Below, piece by piece: positions 1-12,066 of a DNA stretch of 64,000 bases (positions within the stretch are counted from its first letter, which is position 1; each line of letters begins with the position of its first letter). The DNA is from Acestrorhynchus altus (Eukaryota; Chordata; Actinopteri; Characiformes; Acestrorhynchidae): contig CM067506.1 of assembly GCA_034509495.1 (NCBI GenBank), positions 19,885,392 to 19,949,391 on the forward strand. Reading direction: 5' to 3'. Under the pieces are notes generated by a model, which did not search any database, was not told where the DNA came from, and worked only from the letters and a program-made list of their open reading frames with translations. Both the position numbers and the translations under genes were made by a program.

Positions 1-232
1 GGACTTGAGGCTGTAATTGCTGCTAAAGGTGCTTCAACAAAGTAATGACCAAAGGCTGTGAATACTTATATTTTTGTTTTAATTTGAATAAATTTGCAAA
101 ACATTTCTCACTTTGTCATCATGGGGTATTGTTTGTAGAATATTGAGGGGACAAATTAATTTACTCCAGTTTGGAATAAGGCTAACATAAAATGTGTGAA
201 AAGTAAAGCGCTGTGAATGCTTTCCAGGTGCA
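1..232 (+). mobile_element. 3' end of a Tc1/mariner-like transposon (truncated by window edge)
   Basis: The first 45 bases read in frame as the C-terminal end of a Tc1-type transposase (GLEAVIAAKGASTK, then TAA). The following AT-rich stretch and the motif around 195-230 (AAGCGCTGTGAATGCTTTCC) look like the 3' terminal region of Tc1-like elements of fish, based on my memory of such repeats. The rest of the element lies outside the window. The right boundary near 232 is approximate because the other inverted repeat cannot be seen. Confidence 0.75.
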
Positions 233-632
233 TATTATATATTGGATATTATTTGTATGATGATTCTTTTTTTCTCTTCTTATATGCAAGAAATATTGAT
301 TGAAAATGATCAGCACAGAGGTTTATTGTGATGTTTCTGTTTCATTTCTTCTTAGTTTGAATAAACCCTTCACCTCATTGTCCTGGCTTCATATTGCTAC
401 TACATAACCACTCAAATAGGCCTTAATTGGTATCAATTTTGATTTCCTTCAAGTTCAGATCGAATCAGGTCACTTAATATGAACATAGGTGTAAAGATGT
501 GATATTTTTTTCAAATATGTTGACAAATATAATGAGACGTACCTCTTAATCATTGAATTCAGGTATTTCATTGAGTTCCATTGCCACACATGTTTACAAT
601 CAGGCACCTAACTATGTAGTCTGCCTTTACAA

Positions 633-1180
633 ATACATTTACATTTACGGCATTTAGCAGACACCCTTATCCAGAGCGATTTACAAAGTGATTTGCTGTT
701 CACTCAGAATATCCTTAGCTAGTAGATGAGGAGATTCCTCACACGTAGATCCTGTTGAAAACAAATGTCTTTATGGAGTTAAATACTCCTTAAACAGATG
801 AGTCTTCAGTCTGCGTTTGAACACAGTGAGGGACTCAGCTGTTCGGATTCTCAGGGGAAGTTCGTTCCAACATTTTGGTGCCAGAACAGAAAAGAGTCTG
901 GATGCATGTTTGCTTGTGTTTTGAGGGATGGAGGGTCAAGCCGAGCTGTACTTGAAGCTCGAAGGACTCTTGGTACAGCTCGAGTTTTGACCATTGCCAT
1001 CATGTATGGAGGGGCTGGTCCATTTTTGGCTTTGTAGGTCAACATCAAGGTTTTGAATTTGATGCGGGCAGCTAGACAGAGCCAGTGAAGGGAACGCAGC
1101 AGAGGAGTTACATGACTGAATTTAGGAACATTGAAGACGAGTCGTGCTGCTGCAATAGAAAGGGTTAGCTTTTCAGCTCC
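633..1180 (+). repeat. Interspersed repeat with the fish TTATCCAGAGCG motif
   Basis: It opens with a stretch containing GGCATTTAGCAGACACCCTT and TTATCCAGAGCGATTTACAA, a signature I recognise from very common otophysan interspersed repeats, and continues through a characteristic body (near 798-1160, including TTTGATGCGGGCAGCTAGAC). A second, shorter relative of the head lies at 42600-42720. Open reading frames of 65-79 codons on both strands fall within this repeat and are not credible genes. I cannot name the exact repeat class; a SINE or non-autonomous DNA element is possible. Confidence 0.7.
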
Positions 1181-3570
1181 TTCAGTTAGTCAAATCAGTT
1201 AGTGAAATTATTTCCCTCCTAGATATTCCTTGCCAGCAGGACACCTCTAAACAAATCACAAGTCACTTTTCATCTTGTACTCTGATGTATGAATTTGGGG
1301 ATGGCATTCATCAGGAGAAAGTTCTGTGCCTACTTGCAGCTAAAGTTTGTTTGAGGGATAATGCTGTGGGTTCATTTATCAGGGGTTGACCTTAAGAATG
1401 CTGCTTATTATTGGAGTTTGGATTTTGGACCTTGTCTTCTAAAAAGTGTGTGAACTGAAATGGCTTGAACGGAGAGATTTAAATCCATACACATTTAAAG
1501 AGTGTAAAGTGTTTTGTGGTAATTAGAACTGCATACGTTTTTCTAAGGTACGTTTTTATGATGATTTGGTGACAAATAATATTGAATACCTGACCACTGG
1601 CCAGTTGTATGTTGGGAATCAATATGTTCTTTTAGCTCCAGTGTTTCAAGAGCGTGAGTTTTTGGCTCTGAGCTCATCACTTCATTCACTGAACATGATC
1701 AGTTCACTCCCAATTACACTTCAGTTAAATCCTGTGACAAAATTGGCTTGTATACCCCAAAGCCTTTGAATCCCCGCCTCCCCATAGACCCCCACAGTCG
1801 GCATAGAACAGAACTCTGGCAAGGGCAATAACATTCAAGTGGTGGCCAGGCATTAAAAAAGCAGCTCCTATTTTTGGGCAACAGCTGGGTTTGAAGCAGA
1901 GCAGCATTGTAAAGGTGACATGGGTCAGAACTTTCTTGTTGGCGTCAGGGGTATGGAGGAGGAACAGGCGCTCTCAGATGATTAAACAACTGCCAGCCAT
2001 TCAGGGAGCACATAAATATTCAATCGAGAGAGGTGACGTGAGGCCAGTCTTTTAAACCTGTTGACGAGCCTTTCTTAAATAGAATGGGATCAGCGCCGCC
2101 GATTACAAATTTTGACAAAAGCCGGTATGCTGACAGGGGAGGGAGACTGGCTGGGAGGTGGCCCCCACAGCTGACGAGGGGACATGCTAACAACCCAGGA
2201 CAACAAGGAGGCGATGACTGCTCTGAAAGCAAAATAGACCTGCCGATATACTGCTGCGCCAACCCCCCTTCCTTTACTGCTGCTCACACTTTTTTATTGC
2301 CTCTCGTGGTGCCATGCCAGCCAACACAAATGGGGTCTTGATTCTTTCCTGTCATTTAAAGATCTTGGCTGAATTTTGAAGTTGCTCTTTGTGTCTTTGT
2401 GTCTCTCGAGGCACTAGTTGACTTTTTTTTTTGTTTTGGATTAATTTACAAAGTGATGATTTCTAGGTTTAGTTGTGAGCACAGGATTTTAAATAAACTT
2501 TTTTACAGTGGGAAGTAGTAAGGTGCATTATTTGAAAAATGTCACGAGCTTCAGGTTTGTCTGCACTGATCTGCGTAAGGTTTATGAGCATTTCTGTTTT
2601 CTATTAGTGCCTTTGGTTATGATTTGGTTGTATCCCTGCATGCTTCGCCTTCTTTAATGAGCAGCACCAGTATGCAATGGACAAACTCTAGCCATCTGAG
2701 TTATGCATATAAGCCCGTGTTGGTTTTAAACTGTAAAAATTCCTGTTAAACTGGCCGTGGTGGCAGTGGATGAGTGATGAAATCCTGACCCTGAATTTAT
2801 GACCTGGGAACGCTTGCTGCGTGGCAGCATGTCTTGCTGGTAGGTGGGGGGTCACAGCAAGCTGACTCTGCTCCAGTAGACGGCATCAGTACTGTTTAGT
2901 CCAGCATGGATCAGACTAATCCAGAGCTCAAAGCACAGGTTTGTCTTTACTCAACAGTAGTTCAACACACCACGGTTGCCTTCAGGAGAAAATGTTTGGT
3001 CCAGACAAACAAACCACCTTGTTTTTGGTTACAAATTTATTATGAGGATAACATTTGATTGCATATTGTATGCTCTTGAAGATCTGATTTGTCCAGCCGT
3101 TGTGTATTTTTATTAGATAATATTCATTCAGGAGTGTCTCCCTGAAATTATACATTGTTTTTTTGAAAAGCTGGAAAAATGGCAAGCATAAGCAATATCA
3201 AGAGCCAAATTCTAAACAATTGGGTCAGACTATCTCCAAAACTTCAGACAGGGGTCTTGTGGGGTGTTCTTGGAATGCAGTGGTTGGTACCAACCAACAG
3301 TGCTGCTGTGAAGCAGCAACAGGTCAATTATGTGATTCGTGGAGGCCCAACTCTCTCACTTGCAGGACTTAAAGAACAAATAGGTGCAGGTACAGTAGTG
3401 GTTCAATGTTTCAGAATGCCCAGTATTTCTGAAACACTCGCTGTTCATTTTTTTTGTCAGCGTAACTTGCCGCACAGGAGCACTTTGTAGTCCTATTATT
3501 AGATTGCTGTCCATTTGTTTCTCTGCAAACCTTGTTAGCCTTCTGTGTCCCTGTTGGTCAGGACCCATAA

Positions 3571-3648
3571 TATATGCACACTACCAGTTGAAAGTTTCAG
3601 AACCCATATTGGGTGTTCTAAAACTTTTAACCAGTAGTGTATATGCAC
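3571..3648. repeat. Miniature hairpin element (imperfect inverted repeat)
   Basis: Two arms of about 32 bases are near-complementary: the left arm contains CACTACCAGTTGAAAGTTTC and the right arm contains AAAACTTTTAACCAGTAGTG. Only about 5 bases separate them. The arm resembles the terminal inverted repeat of a common fish Tc1-type miniature element, so this is probably a copy that lost its interior and left both ends back to back. Confidence 0.65.
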
Positions 3649-6600
3649 CGATATATTCTGTAAGTGTAAGAGCTGTGGCCTCCATGAATCACATCAATGA
3701 CCCTGTCACTGGTTCACTGGTTGTTCTTCATAGGGACACTTCTGGTGGGTACAGAACGAGAAGGGGTGGGCGATGGAGACTGGGGCGGATTTCCTCATCA
3801 AGCACACATGATTCAATTTGGTTGTTAATCGCCAGGTTTAGTAGGACTGTTGCAGTAGGGAAAGGCACAGAACTGCACAGAAAGTCTAGCCCTCCAGGAC
3901 TGTACAGTAATGCTAGAAGAGACTACCTTTTTCAATACGAGTATTTAACACTTGTATTGAATATTTTCAGATACTACTTAAAACAAAGATGTAACAAGAA
4001 TGCATGCAAAAGGATTTCTGTTGTTAAAAAGTTAACAGTACTGTAGGCCTTACTGTTCCTGCCTTATAAATAGCCAGAGTTGCTGCTATGATATTTAAAA
4101 CCTGAAACAAATTGATCATTGGACTGAACATGAACAAGCATGTTTTAAATATGATGCCACGTTTCAGCTCTGTCTGATGAGGTCCATGTTTCCCCTGGAC
4201 TCCCTAGCAACTGCATGGATTTAACACAATTTCTTAAGTAAAAAATGACCTTATAAATAATTTGTAGCACTGTTTTTTTAGACAGTCTGATGGAAACATG
4301 TAGATCTCTTAATTTTAACTCATATTGAAAGTACATATGGCTGTAGACCTTTGCTGCAGTTTTCATTTATCTGGGATTAAATGTAACCTGCTGGCCTCCT
4401 ACTAAGGCTAGAAGGAGCAGTGACCCTGACCTTAACTAGTTTTGAATAAACGGACCACCAAAAAATCAACTTGCATCTTACAGACTGACCTCATGAACTC
4501 TGTCTGCTATGTATTCACTGAAGCTTCAAGTCTATTGTACAGCATTGGTTATTAACTTCTCAAAATAACTTCTTTTAGTTATTTTATTGTCATCTCTGGC
4601 TATTGCATAGTTGCCTCCAACTTTAGGAGTGTCCTGTTTGGCCCTTTTTTGCCCTCAGGTGATCTTTGAGGATATTTTTTACCGAGATGCCCTTTGTCGT
4701 TAATGGATATTGACAGTTGAGCTCATGACAGGTTAGGAGTTCATAAAACAGGTTCATAGTTCTTGAGGAAGGTTAATCGATTCACTGCAAAGCTGTTTTG
4801 AGAGGTCAGTTCAAATAAAACTAGCTTAAATATTAGTTTCAGCAGTTTACTTGGCAGTGATACTGAATCTTACTGCATTAAACAATTCAGCATCAATCTT
4901 TTGTGCTTTATCTTTTGGTCTTCCATAAAGGTTTTGGTGCTGGTTTATTTCTTTTACTTTTATCATGCTAACCCATGTCTGATGGACAATAGGTTAATGG
5001 TCTGATTTGTTCTCAGCAGTGTTCACTGACCTGTTATTGCCCATCTCTTTCTCCTAAACATTTGACCATTTTCTTTTAAGGTGACAAAGGGTATAGCCAA
5101 TTGTTTTTCTGTTTATCAGAGGTGACATGACCAGTGGCGCAAGTGAGTGAGGAGGCCCGTTGTTGCCATAGCTAAATATACATCCCTGACAGCTTCATAA
5201 TGGGTTCCAGGAAGTTCAGTCGAAAATAAAAACAAAGCAACATTTCTAGCTGATTGGTTCTGAAAGGCCGTTTTTCCTTGCTGAATGGGAAAAATGTGGA
5301 CTTCAGCATTCCACGGCAGTGATGCCAGTCGGATTGGATAGGCGCAGCCTTGCGTGTGCAGAACGAACGGGGAGAGATGGAGACGCAACAGACTGCAAAA
5401 ACCTGATTTATGGGAAAGTGTTCTGTCAGAGGGAACAAAAGCAATAAAAACAAATAACAATAAATCAACAATAAATACAAAGATGTTACCAAGTCTAATG
5501 TTTCAGCGGAACTGATTGCAACATTCTTTTTCTTAATTTTGCGACATGCTTTTCTTTTCTGTTTTGTAATCCATCTACATATCGGCTTTTTTCGGCTATA
5601 AACGGCAACTTTAAATGTAGGTGCTCAGCTTTCAGGATTATTTTTTTTATAATTATTTATTTATTTATTTTTTGCATAAAACACAGCAAGTTGCTTTGTG
5701 TGACCAGCATTGTGGAGAATATGTGGTTTTGAAGGTAGTTTAGTAAATAAATATACACTTTGTTTTAGTCCTTGTTTTGTATGTTGTTACACAGCCATCG
5801 GCCCCTTGTTCAACAGGCTCTCTGTTGTCCATGCCAAGTGGGGGCAGCATATTCTGCCATTTATCATTAAGATTATGTACATGGAGTTTGTGAATTTGGA
5901 TGCTTCTTGTTGTCGATGAATTTAACCCAGAACAATGTGCATCCACTGTGTGTAAGTAATGTGTTTGGACCAGAAGAGGCAGCTGTTCTTGCGTCCATTT
6001 ATGTAATCTTGGACTTGTGTGTTAGGGGTCAAAGTACCTGGCTGCATGTTAAACAGACACAAGTAATAGTCATTAATAGTCATTAATTTCCCAGCATTTT
6101 AAAACTACTCAAATTCCCCCGTCCAGTTATTGTTAATACAACAGCAAGCCTGGTGTCTATTTTGTAATGTATTCTAATGCTGCCCAATGAAAACCATGTA
6201 TCTTTACTATTGTCTTTTGTCGTTTTCTTTGTGGATTGAACCTTGTAGCTGGTCTGTACACTGTGCAAATAATTCTGTATAAAAAGACCAATGGAAATGC
6301 TCTTAACTTACTTATTCAAAAGTGATTTTATTACCCAAAGTTCAAAGTTAAGTGTATTTTCTCATTGTAAGTGTAATAGCTTTTTGTCTGTATGAAGGAA
6401 AGCAAAAAGATACCTGTCATGATTTCCTTCAAGTTTGTGCTCTTGAACTCAGTTTCTAAAGTTAAAATTTGGAGTTTTGAGCCTATCAAATTTGTGTTGA
6501 TCTAGTGAGTGCAAAGAATGATATAAATGCTACTTTTAGTGAGCACTGGCACTTGGTACTGGCAGAGTACTAGGAGTGCTTTAAAAACAGACTTCTTCAA

Positions 6601-9600
6601 AATAACTAAAACTATGTTAGAACTCGGTTTGTGCAAGACATTCTCATGTGAAAGTGCAGCTCGAATGTTTACAAACACCTATCTGGCAATTGCTAACTAA
6701 GAAGTATTTTGTCATGAATTCATAAAGATAATGCACTCCCTGGCTCAGGGCCCATGTGCTCAGCTGTCCCACATTACCACACAGTACGGTGGAAGAGCCA
6801 CTTAACGCTGCGCGGTTTAAAATTACCGCACTGCTGGCAAACGGCTGCAGTGTTCTACTCCTCCGCCACTTCTGTAAATTGTGTTTGTATTTCTTTTTTG
6901 CCTCTCCGGTTTTGGGTAAATTATGTGCTGAGAGATGTTTTATGACAAACAGCAAGCCCCAGGGAAGTGCACTTTAGACATCACTCGAAAGGGCCAGGAT
7001 GGGATGTGAATTCGGCTGGAGTACCTCTGCTCCCCGCCCCCTCTTCAGACTCTTAGGGGCAGTTGAGGCCAGGCGTGTTCAAGTTATTTTATCATTTATT
7101 TATTTTTTTTCTTCCTAGTGGGACAGTATTGGAGTAGAGGAGCTGAGTAAGGCCAGTGTTGCTCTCCAGCCGTTGAGGGTACATTGTGGCCTCTTTCTCT
7201 CTCCACGCCTCTCCCTCCGACCCTCCCCTGCATGCTAGGCTAGTTACAGTATTGCAGACATGCTGGCCCTCACGGGAGTAATTTATGACAGTTGTCGCCT
7301 TGGTCTGCTAAGCCGTGCAGGGCATCGCCCGCCACTCTCAGAGTAGCATTTCAGTGCCCCGCTGAGGGTAAACCTGATAGGCTTTAGTGTTTGCCCACTA
7401 CGGAGACCCTGTGGCATCAGCGCACAGCAATGTTGTCCCTGAGCCTGTGTTGTCCAAAGTCATCAGCTGTTGCCATGGAGAGAGAGAGACTGACACTTAG
7501 AAACCCAGCAACTCTTGTCCTGCATGCAGCGTTACCCTAGGAAACCTACAGAGATCTTGCCAAAGCTTTTTCCCTGTGGGTTTCTAGTTAATTTCCCACT
7601 TCTTCAGTGTAATGTAGCTGTAGCACTGTCAACAAATTAGAATTTAGACAACTGAGCCATTGTTTACACGCAGAAGAAACCTGTGAGGCCTCTATTTATA
7701 TGGAGGTGAAGGTAATTGGGTTTTGTAACATTAAAAAATATTTTTACAGTATATTTAACTGCAAAATTACAGTTTCATGATTTCACAGTAATAAGTACAT
7801 TCCTACTTTATGGTACTTGCGCTTACTAAATGACTACACAATGGTTTCCTGAGCCCAGATTAAGCTTAATCCTAGCCTGCCAAGGCTTTTCAGTGTTAAA
7901 TCACTGTTGATACAATTTAATAGCAAAACAGTTCTTACTGTTGACAACAGATGCTGACCTTCATGCAAAATATTTCTAGCACAATTCTAATAAATCTTAA
8001 CAAGTATAGCTTTTCTTCAGCATCTCTCCTGACAGTTGCGTGTCCACTGAGCACCAACTACTGCAAACCCTGCAAAGGTCTTTATTATTGCTCTTAAGCT
8101 CTATTTGGGCTTTTTCTCCACAGGCCTTTCAGGCCTCTGCCCTATCACACGGCCGTAGCAAACTGAAACAGCTCAGATTAAGATTAATCCTCCTTAATGC
8201 GCCGGCTCATAACACAGTCATTAGGTGACTTGAGCCTAATCCAGCCCACCTAACTGCTGTGCTTTATAAAACACACACATAGGATTTGCTGTCAATGCTG
8301 GGAGACTAAAATCTGAGCATTGTGTGTAAATGCGGGCAGTCCAACTATTAATACTGGTTAAAGCAGCAGAGAATGGTGTTGTAGAAGGTGCATGCAGAAG
8401 ATCGGTCACGTAGAGTTAATCAAATCAAACTGATCAAATGTATTTACTTGTTAAAAGAGGAAATATGAGTTACTGGTGTGATCCCATGTTTAACCCTTGG
8501 TGACACAGTGGTTTTGACTTTTCAGGAACTTTGGGCACTATTTAACATGCTGGAGAGATTTCATTCATATGCTTATGTAGGGAAGAGCTCAGCTGGAAAT
8601 ACCTCAGACTGAAGCTATTTGCTTCACACTTGTGGTCTTGGGGAGTCATTGCCCTGCATGGATTAGTGGTTTCTCTGCTGTAACACACCTGATTTAGCTC
8701 AACAGCTCATTACTGCACACTCTGAGTTTGCTTAAGTGTAATGGAGAAGGCATGGAGAAAGCATGGGCATGGAGATGTAAATATGTGAGTGATTACTCAG
8801 CATTAGTAATAGGGTTTATTTATTTATTTATTTATTTATTAATTAATTTTATTAGTATGTTTAATCTTTGTGTATGTTCAGGTAAGTGTTCAAGTTTCAA
8901 TGCAGGCACTGAAAAGTAGTATTTTAACTTTGTGATGAACTGTACGCTAACGCTGTATCACCTACAGCTAGTTCATAGCTTGTTGGTGCAGGTGAATGGA
9001 CTGTAATCCGCATCTCACCCAAAGATTTATGCATTAATTTAATTAGGCCTGCACAATATCTCTGGATGTGCGCCGTCACATAATGCAAATTAAATTAGAC
9101 TGGCCATGCTACAGCTTGCTTAATACAATAATTCACACTATTCTCATTTTCAATGACCTGCCTACCAGAAGGAGATTGTGTGTATCACGTATTTTACTCC
9201 AGGGTTTGATATACAGAGGGCATTATTAATGTAATATTTTTGACATTAATATATTGGATATTTCTGGAAGGATCAAGTGAAAATTGTATTTATTTATTTT
9301 TGTATTTATTATAACAAAATATTGCGATGTCAGTTTTTCCAATGTTGTGCAGCACTACTCTTAATATATATTTTATGTTGTGATCTGATGAAAGCAGATC
9401 TTTTTAATAGTCCTTGTGATATTGGTTGCCCAGTTCAGAAGAGACTAGTAATGAGAATTTAATATGAAAGCAAATTAAGCTCAACTCTTAATTGCAGTTT
9501 GTCGTTAAACCAATGAAGTGAGAGTATCCAACTTTGTTTAGTACATTATACATTATTTGTCTCTATTTCTTTCCTCCCCCTTGCCCCCCTTTCTCTCTAC

Positions 9601-9900
9601 TGCTCTCTCTCTCTCTCTTTCTCCCTCACTCTTTCTTTGTGCTTTCCAGGCTCAAACAGCAGTGTAATTCTAGGCCGGGCTTGTTTTAGTATGCGCCTCG
9701 CTGTCTGTGGGTATTGTGTCTTGCTAACACAGTAGCTGAGGCCTGTTGTCCAAATCTATAGTGCATGGTTGCAGGATTCTCTCATACCCCATGGGAATGC
9801 CATTAGTGGAGAGTTGAAGGAACGCAGCAGGTGAAACAAATAAGGCCCAGATTTTTTTTCCCCCTTCACTCTCCCTCTCGTTGGTTTGCTTTACTCTATA

Positions 9901-9903
<3 letters not shown>

Positions 9904-9961
<58 letters not shown>
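9904..9961. repeat. (CT)n microsatellite
   Basis: About 58 bases of uninterrupted CT. A looser pyrimidine-rich tract precedes it at 9570-9640. The Ser-Leu and Arg-Glu open frames across it are artefacts. Confidence 0.97.
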
Positions 9962-9965
<4 letters not shown>

Positions 9966-11861
9966 CTTTCCGTTAAGTTGTGGATGGTAGTAGTCATCAG
10001 GACGGGTGTGAAATGTGGTCAGACCCAGAGCATGTGGCACGGTTATCCCGCAGCGCGCTGTCCCTCTGGTGGACTTAACCCCTTTGACCAGCCTCAAGCA
10101 TCCTCCTATCCCCTCGCTGCTCCAAGACGGATCCAAGGCTTGCCAGGCTGCGGAGTTCAGGATGGAGGGCTGGAAAGTGTGGGTCTCTGTCACTGTTTGT
10201 TTTTCCTCTAAATAGAGGTGCTAATGCGGAGCCACCTCGGATGAAGGGCATACCGCAGGGGCATATGCGCAGGGTATTGAAATAAAATGGATTGAGTTGG
10301 ATTAGATCAGGATGCTCTTTGCTTTTTCTGAGCAGGGGAAAAAGGAGGCCTTTGCTTTCGACTGCCATATAGCCATTTGAGGTGCGAGTTCATTTCAGAG
10401 ATTATCTTGAGACCTACCTCACACTTTCCTTGTCTGCTCGTGTAAAACATCACACATGAAGAAAAGTCAGATCAGCCTGATCAGTGGATGGCTTGATTTG
10501 GGTAACAGGTGCCACTACTTTAGGAAAATCAAGTAAGAGCATGATTTAAGTAGGAATGTAAAATAAGCTCCTGTTTTTAGCTTTCAGTCATGGGTCTTAA
10601 TTAAGATATCTTCAAGAACTAAGTACAGTCATTTTTCAGTCAGTTGTAAAATGGACGTGATGTTTTACTTTAAATCAATTTCTGCATTTTAGTGTTAGAC
10701 CTTAATCTATAATTAATCTATTTATTAGACCAAGTCCATCTAAATATGGATTCATTAAAAATGGTAGTTGAATGCTTTGTGCATGCCTTGGTGTGTTATT
10801 AGTATAGCCAAGGACTCTGAAAAATGCTGAAAAATCGCAGCCATCAAGCACTTGTGACACATCTGTACATCAGACTGATCATTCTCCCATGCATGAGCTC
10901 ATGTGCCTCCCATCTGAAGCGTTCTCACCAGTGTCGTGAACACAGGAAGTAACTTTTAGCAACACATTCTTCAGGAAACGCAGTAAGATTGACACACACA
11001 AACATACACACACATGCTTGCAGCGGAACTGAACTGTGTATGCCTGCCATTCTCTCAAATGTTTTAATTCAGCATGATAAAACATCCGTTATTTATAAGT
11101 TGATTGAGTGGAACGTATCTTGAGCCAGAAGAGTCCATCCATCACAAGCCGTCTACAGACTGTGAAACACATTACTGTATGTCCAGGCCTGCTCTGCTCT
11201 GCCAGAATAATGTGGCTTCTGTGCAAAGTATGCAGCATAAAAAATATATTTCTTGCAGGATAACAGGTGCAAAGCGTACAAGGGTTGGACACTAATGAAG
11301 TCATGGTTGGTGAATGCGTCATGTTTTGGAAAACTTGTTGCTAGTTCATTTCAAGTTCTGATGGTGTTCACATCAGATGGAATTGTAATTGTTAAGCTGT
11401 GCAGTCATTTCTGATGTCATGGCCCAGGTTAACAGATGTTCCTCAAAATTAAGTGGATCAAGTTGACGTCAGATTCTCATGATCCAGAGGCAGTGTGACG
11501 ACATTAACATACTGAACAACAGTTTTGATAAAATGAATCAAGATGCACCCTTTCCTGTGAAATATTAGGTAGCAATAAACTGATTGCACTTTGAGCTCAG
11601 GCAGTAAAATGCTGTATGGATGGTGAGTTTGGTGGAACTACAATGGCTGGTGTCAACTAAATGCGTGAATTTCAAATGTTAAGCATCACTTCATGCAGTG
11701 CCACTTTCTGTCTTATATTGGACGTCAGGGTATTTCTGATGAAATATGTACACACTATTTCAGACAAATCTGGACTTGGTGGGTGATCAGTTATGTTAAT
11801 TTTGAGTTCTTCTGAATGTATGCAATGATTGATAAAAGGCATAAACATTAGTACTTACTGT

Positions 11862-11902
11862 ATTTTCCGGACTATAAGCCGCTACATTTTTCCACACTTT
11901 AA

Positions 11903-11905
<3 letters not shown>
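11862..11905 (+). repeat. Fragment of the GGACTATAAGCCGC interspersed repeat
   Basis: The stretch TATTTTCCGGACTATAAGCC followed by GCTACATTTTTCCACAC matches the beginning of a repeat that I recall as widespread in fish genomes. It is cut directly by the adjoining (TA)n tract, and its further extent cannot be followed. Confidence 0.55.

Positions 11906-11982
<77 letters not shown>
11906..11982. repeat. (TA)n microsatellite
   Basis: About 77 bases of alternating TA, followed after a short spacer by a TTTTA/TTTA-rich tract at 12017-12066. A run of this length could extrude as a cruciform and is likely polymorphic. Confidence 0.97.
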
Positions 11983-11987
<5 letters not shown>

Positions 11988-12016
11988 GTGCCTTTCTTCT
12001 TATATATTGTACTCAA

Positions 12017-12066
12017 GGTTTTTATTTTATTTTATTTTATTTATTTATTTATTTATTTATTTTTTT
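12017..12066. repeat. (TTTTA)n/(TTTA)n tract
   Basis: Tandem TTTTA units grade into TTTA units. It lies 35 bases after the long TA run, in the same intron. Confidence 0.9.

Noticed and set aside
798..1048. Overlapping 79- and 65-codon frames
   Set aside because: Lie within an interspersed repeat also seen, in part, at 42600.
5116..5492. Minus-strand frames of 106 and 114 codons
   Set aside because: They overlap in two frames, have no recognisable domain or splice context and sit in a presumed intron.
9831..10211. 126-codon open frame with a long Ser-Leu run
   Set aside because: The frame is open only because it crosses the (CT)n microsatellite. No domain, no conservation signal.
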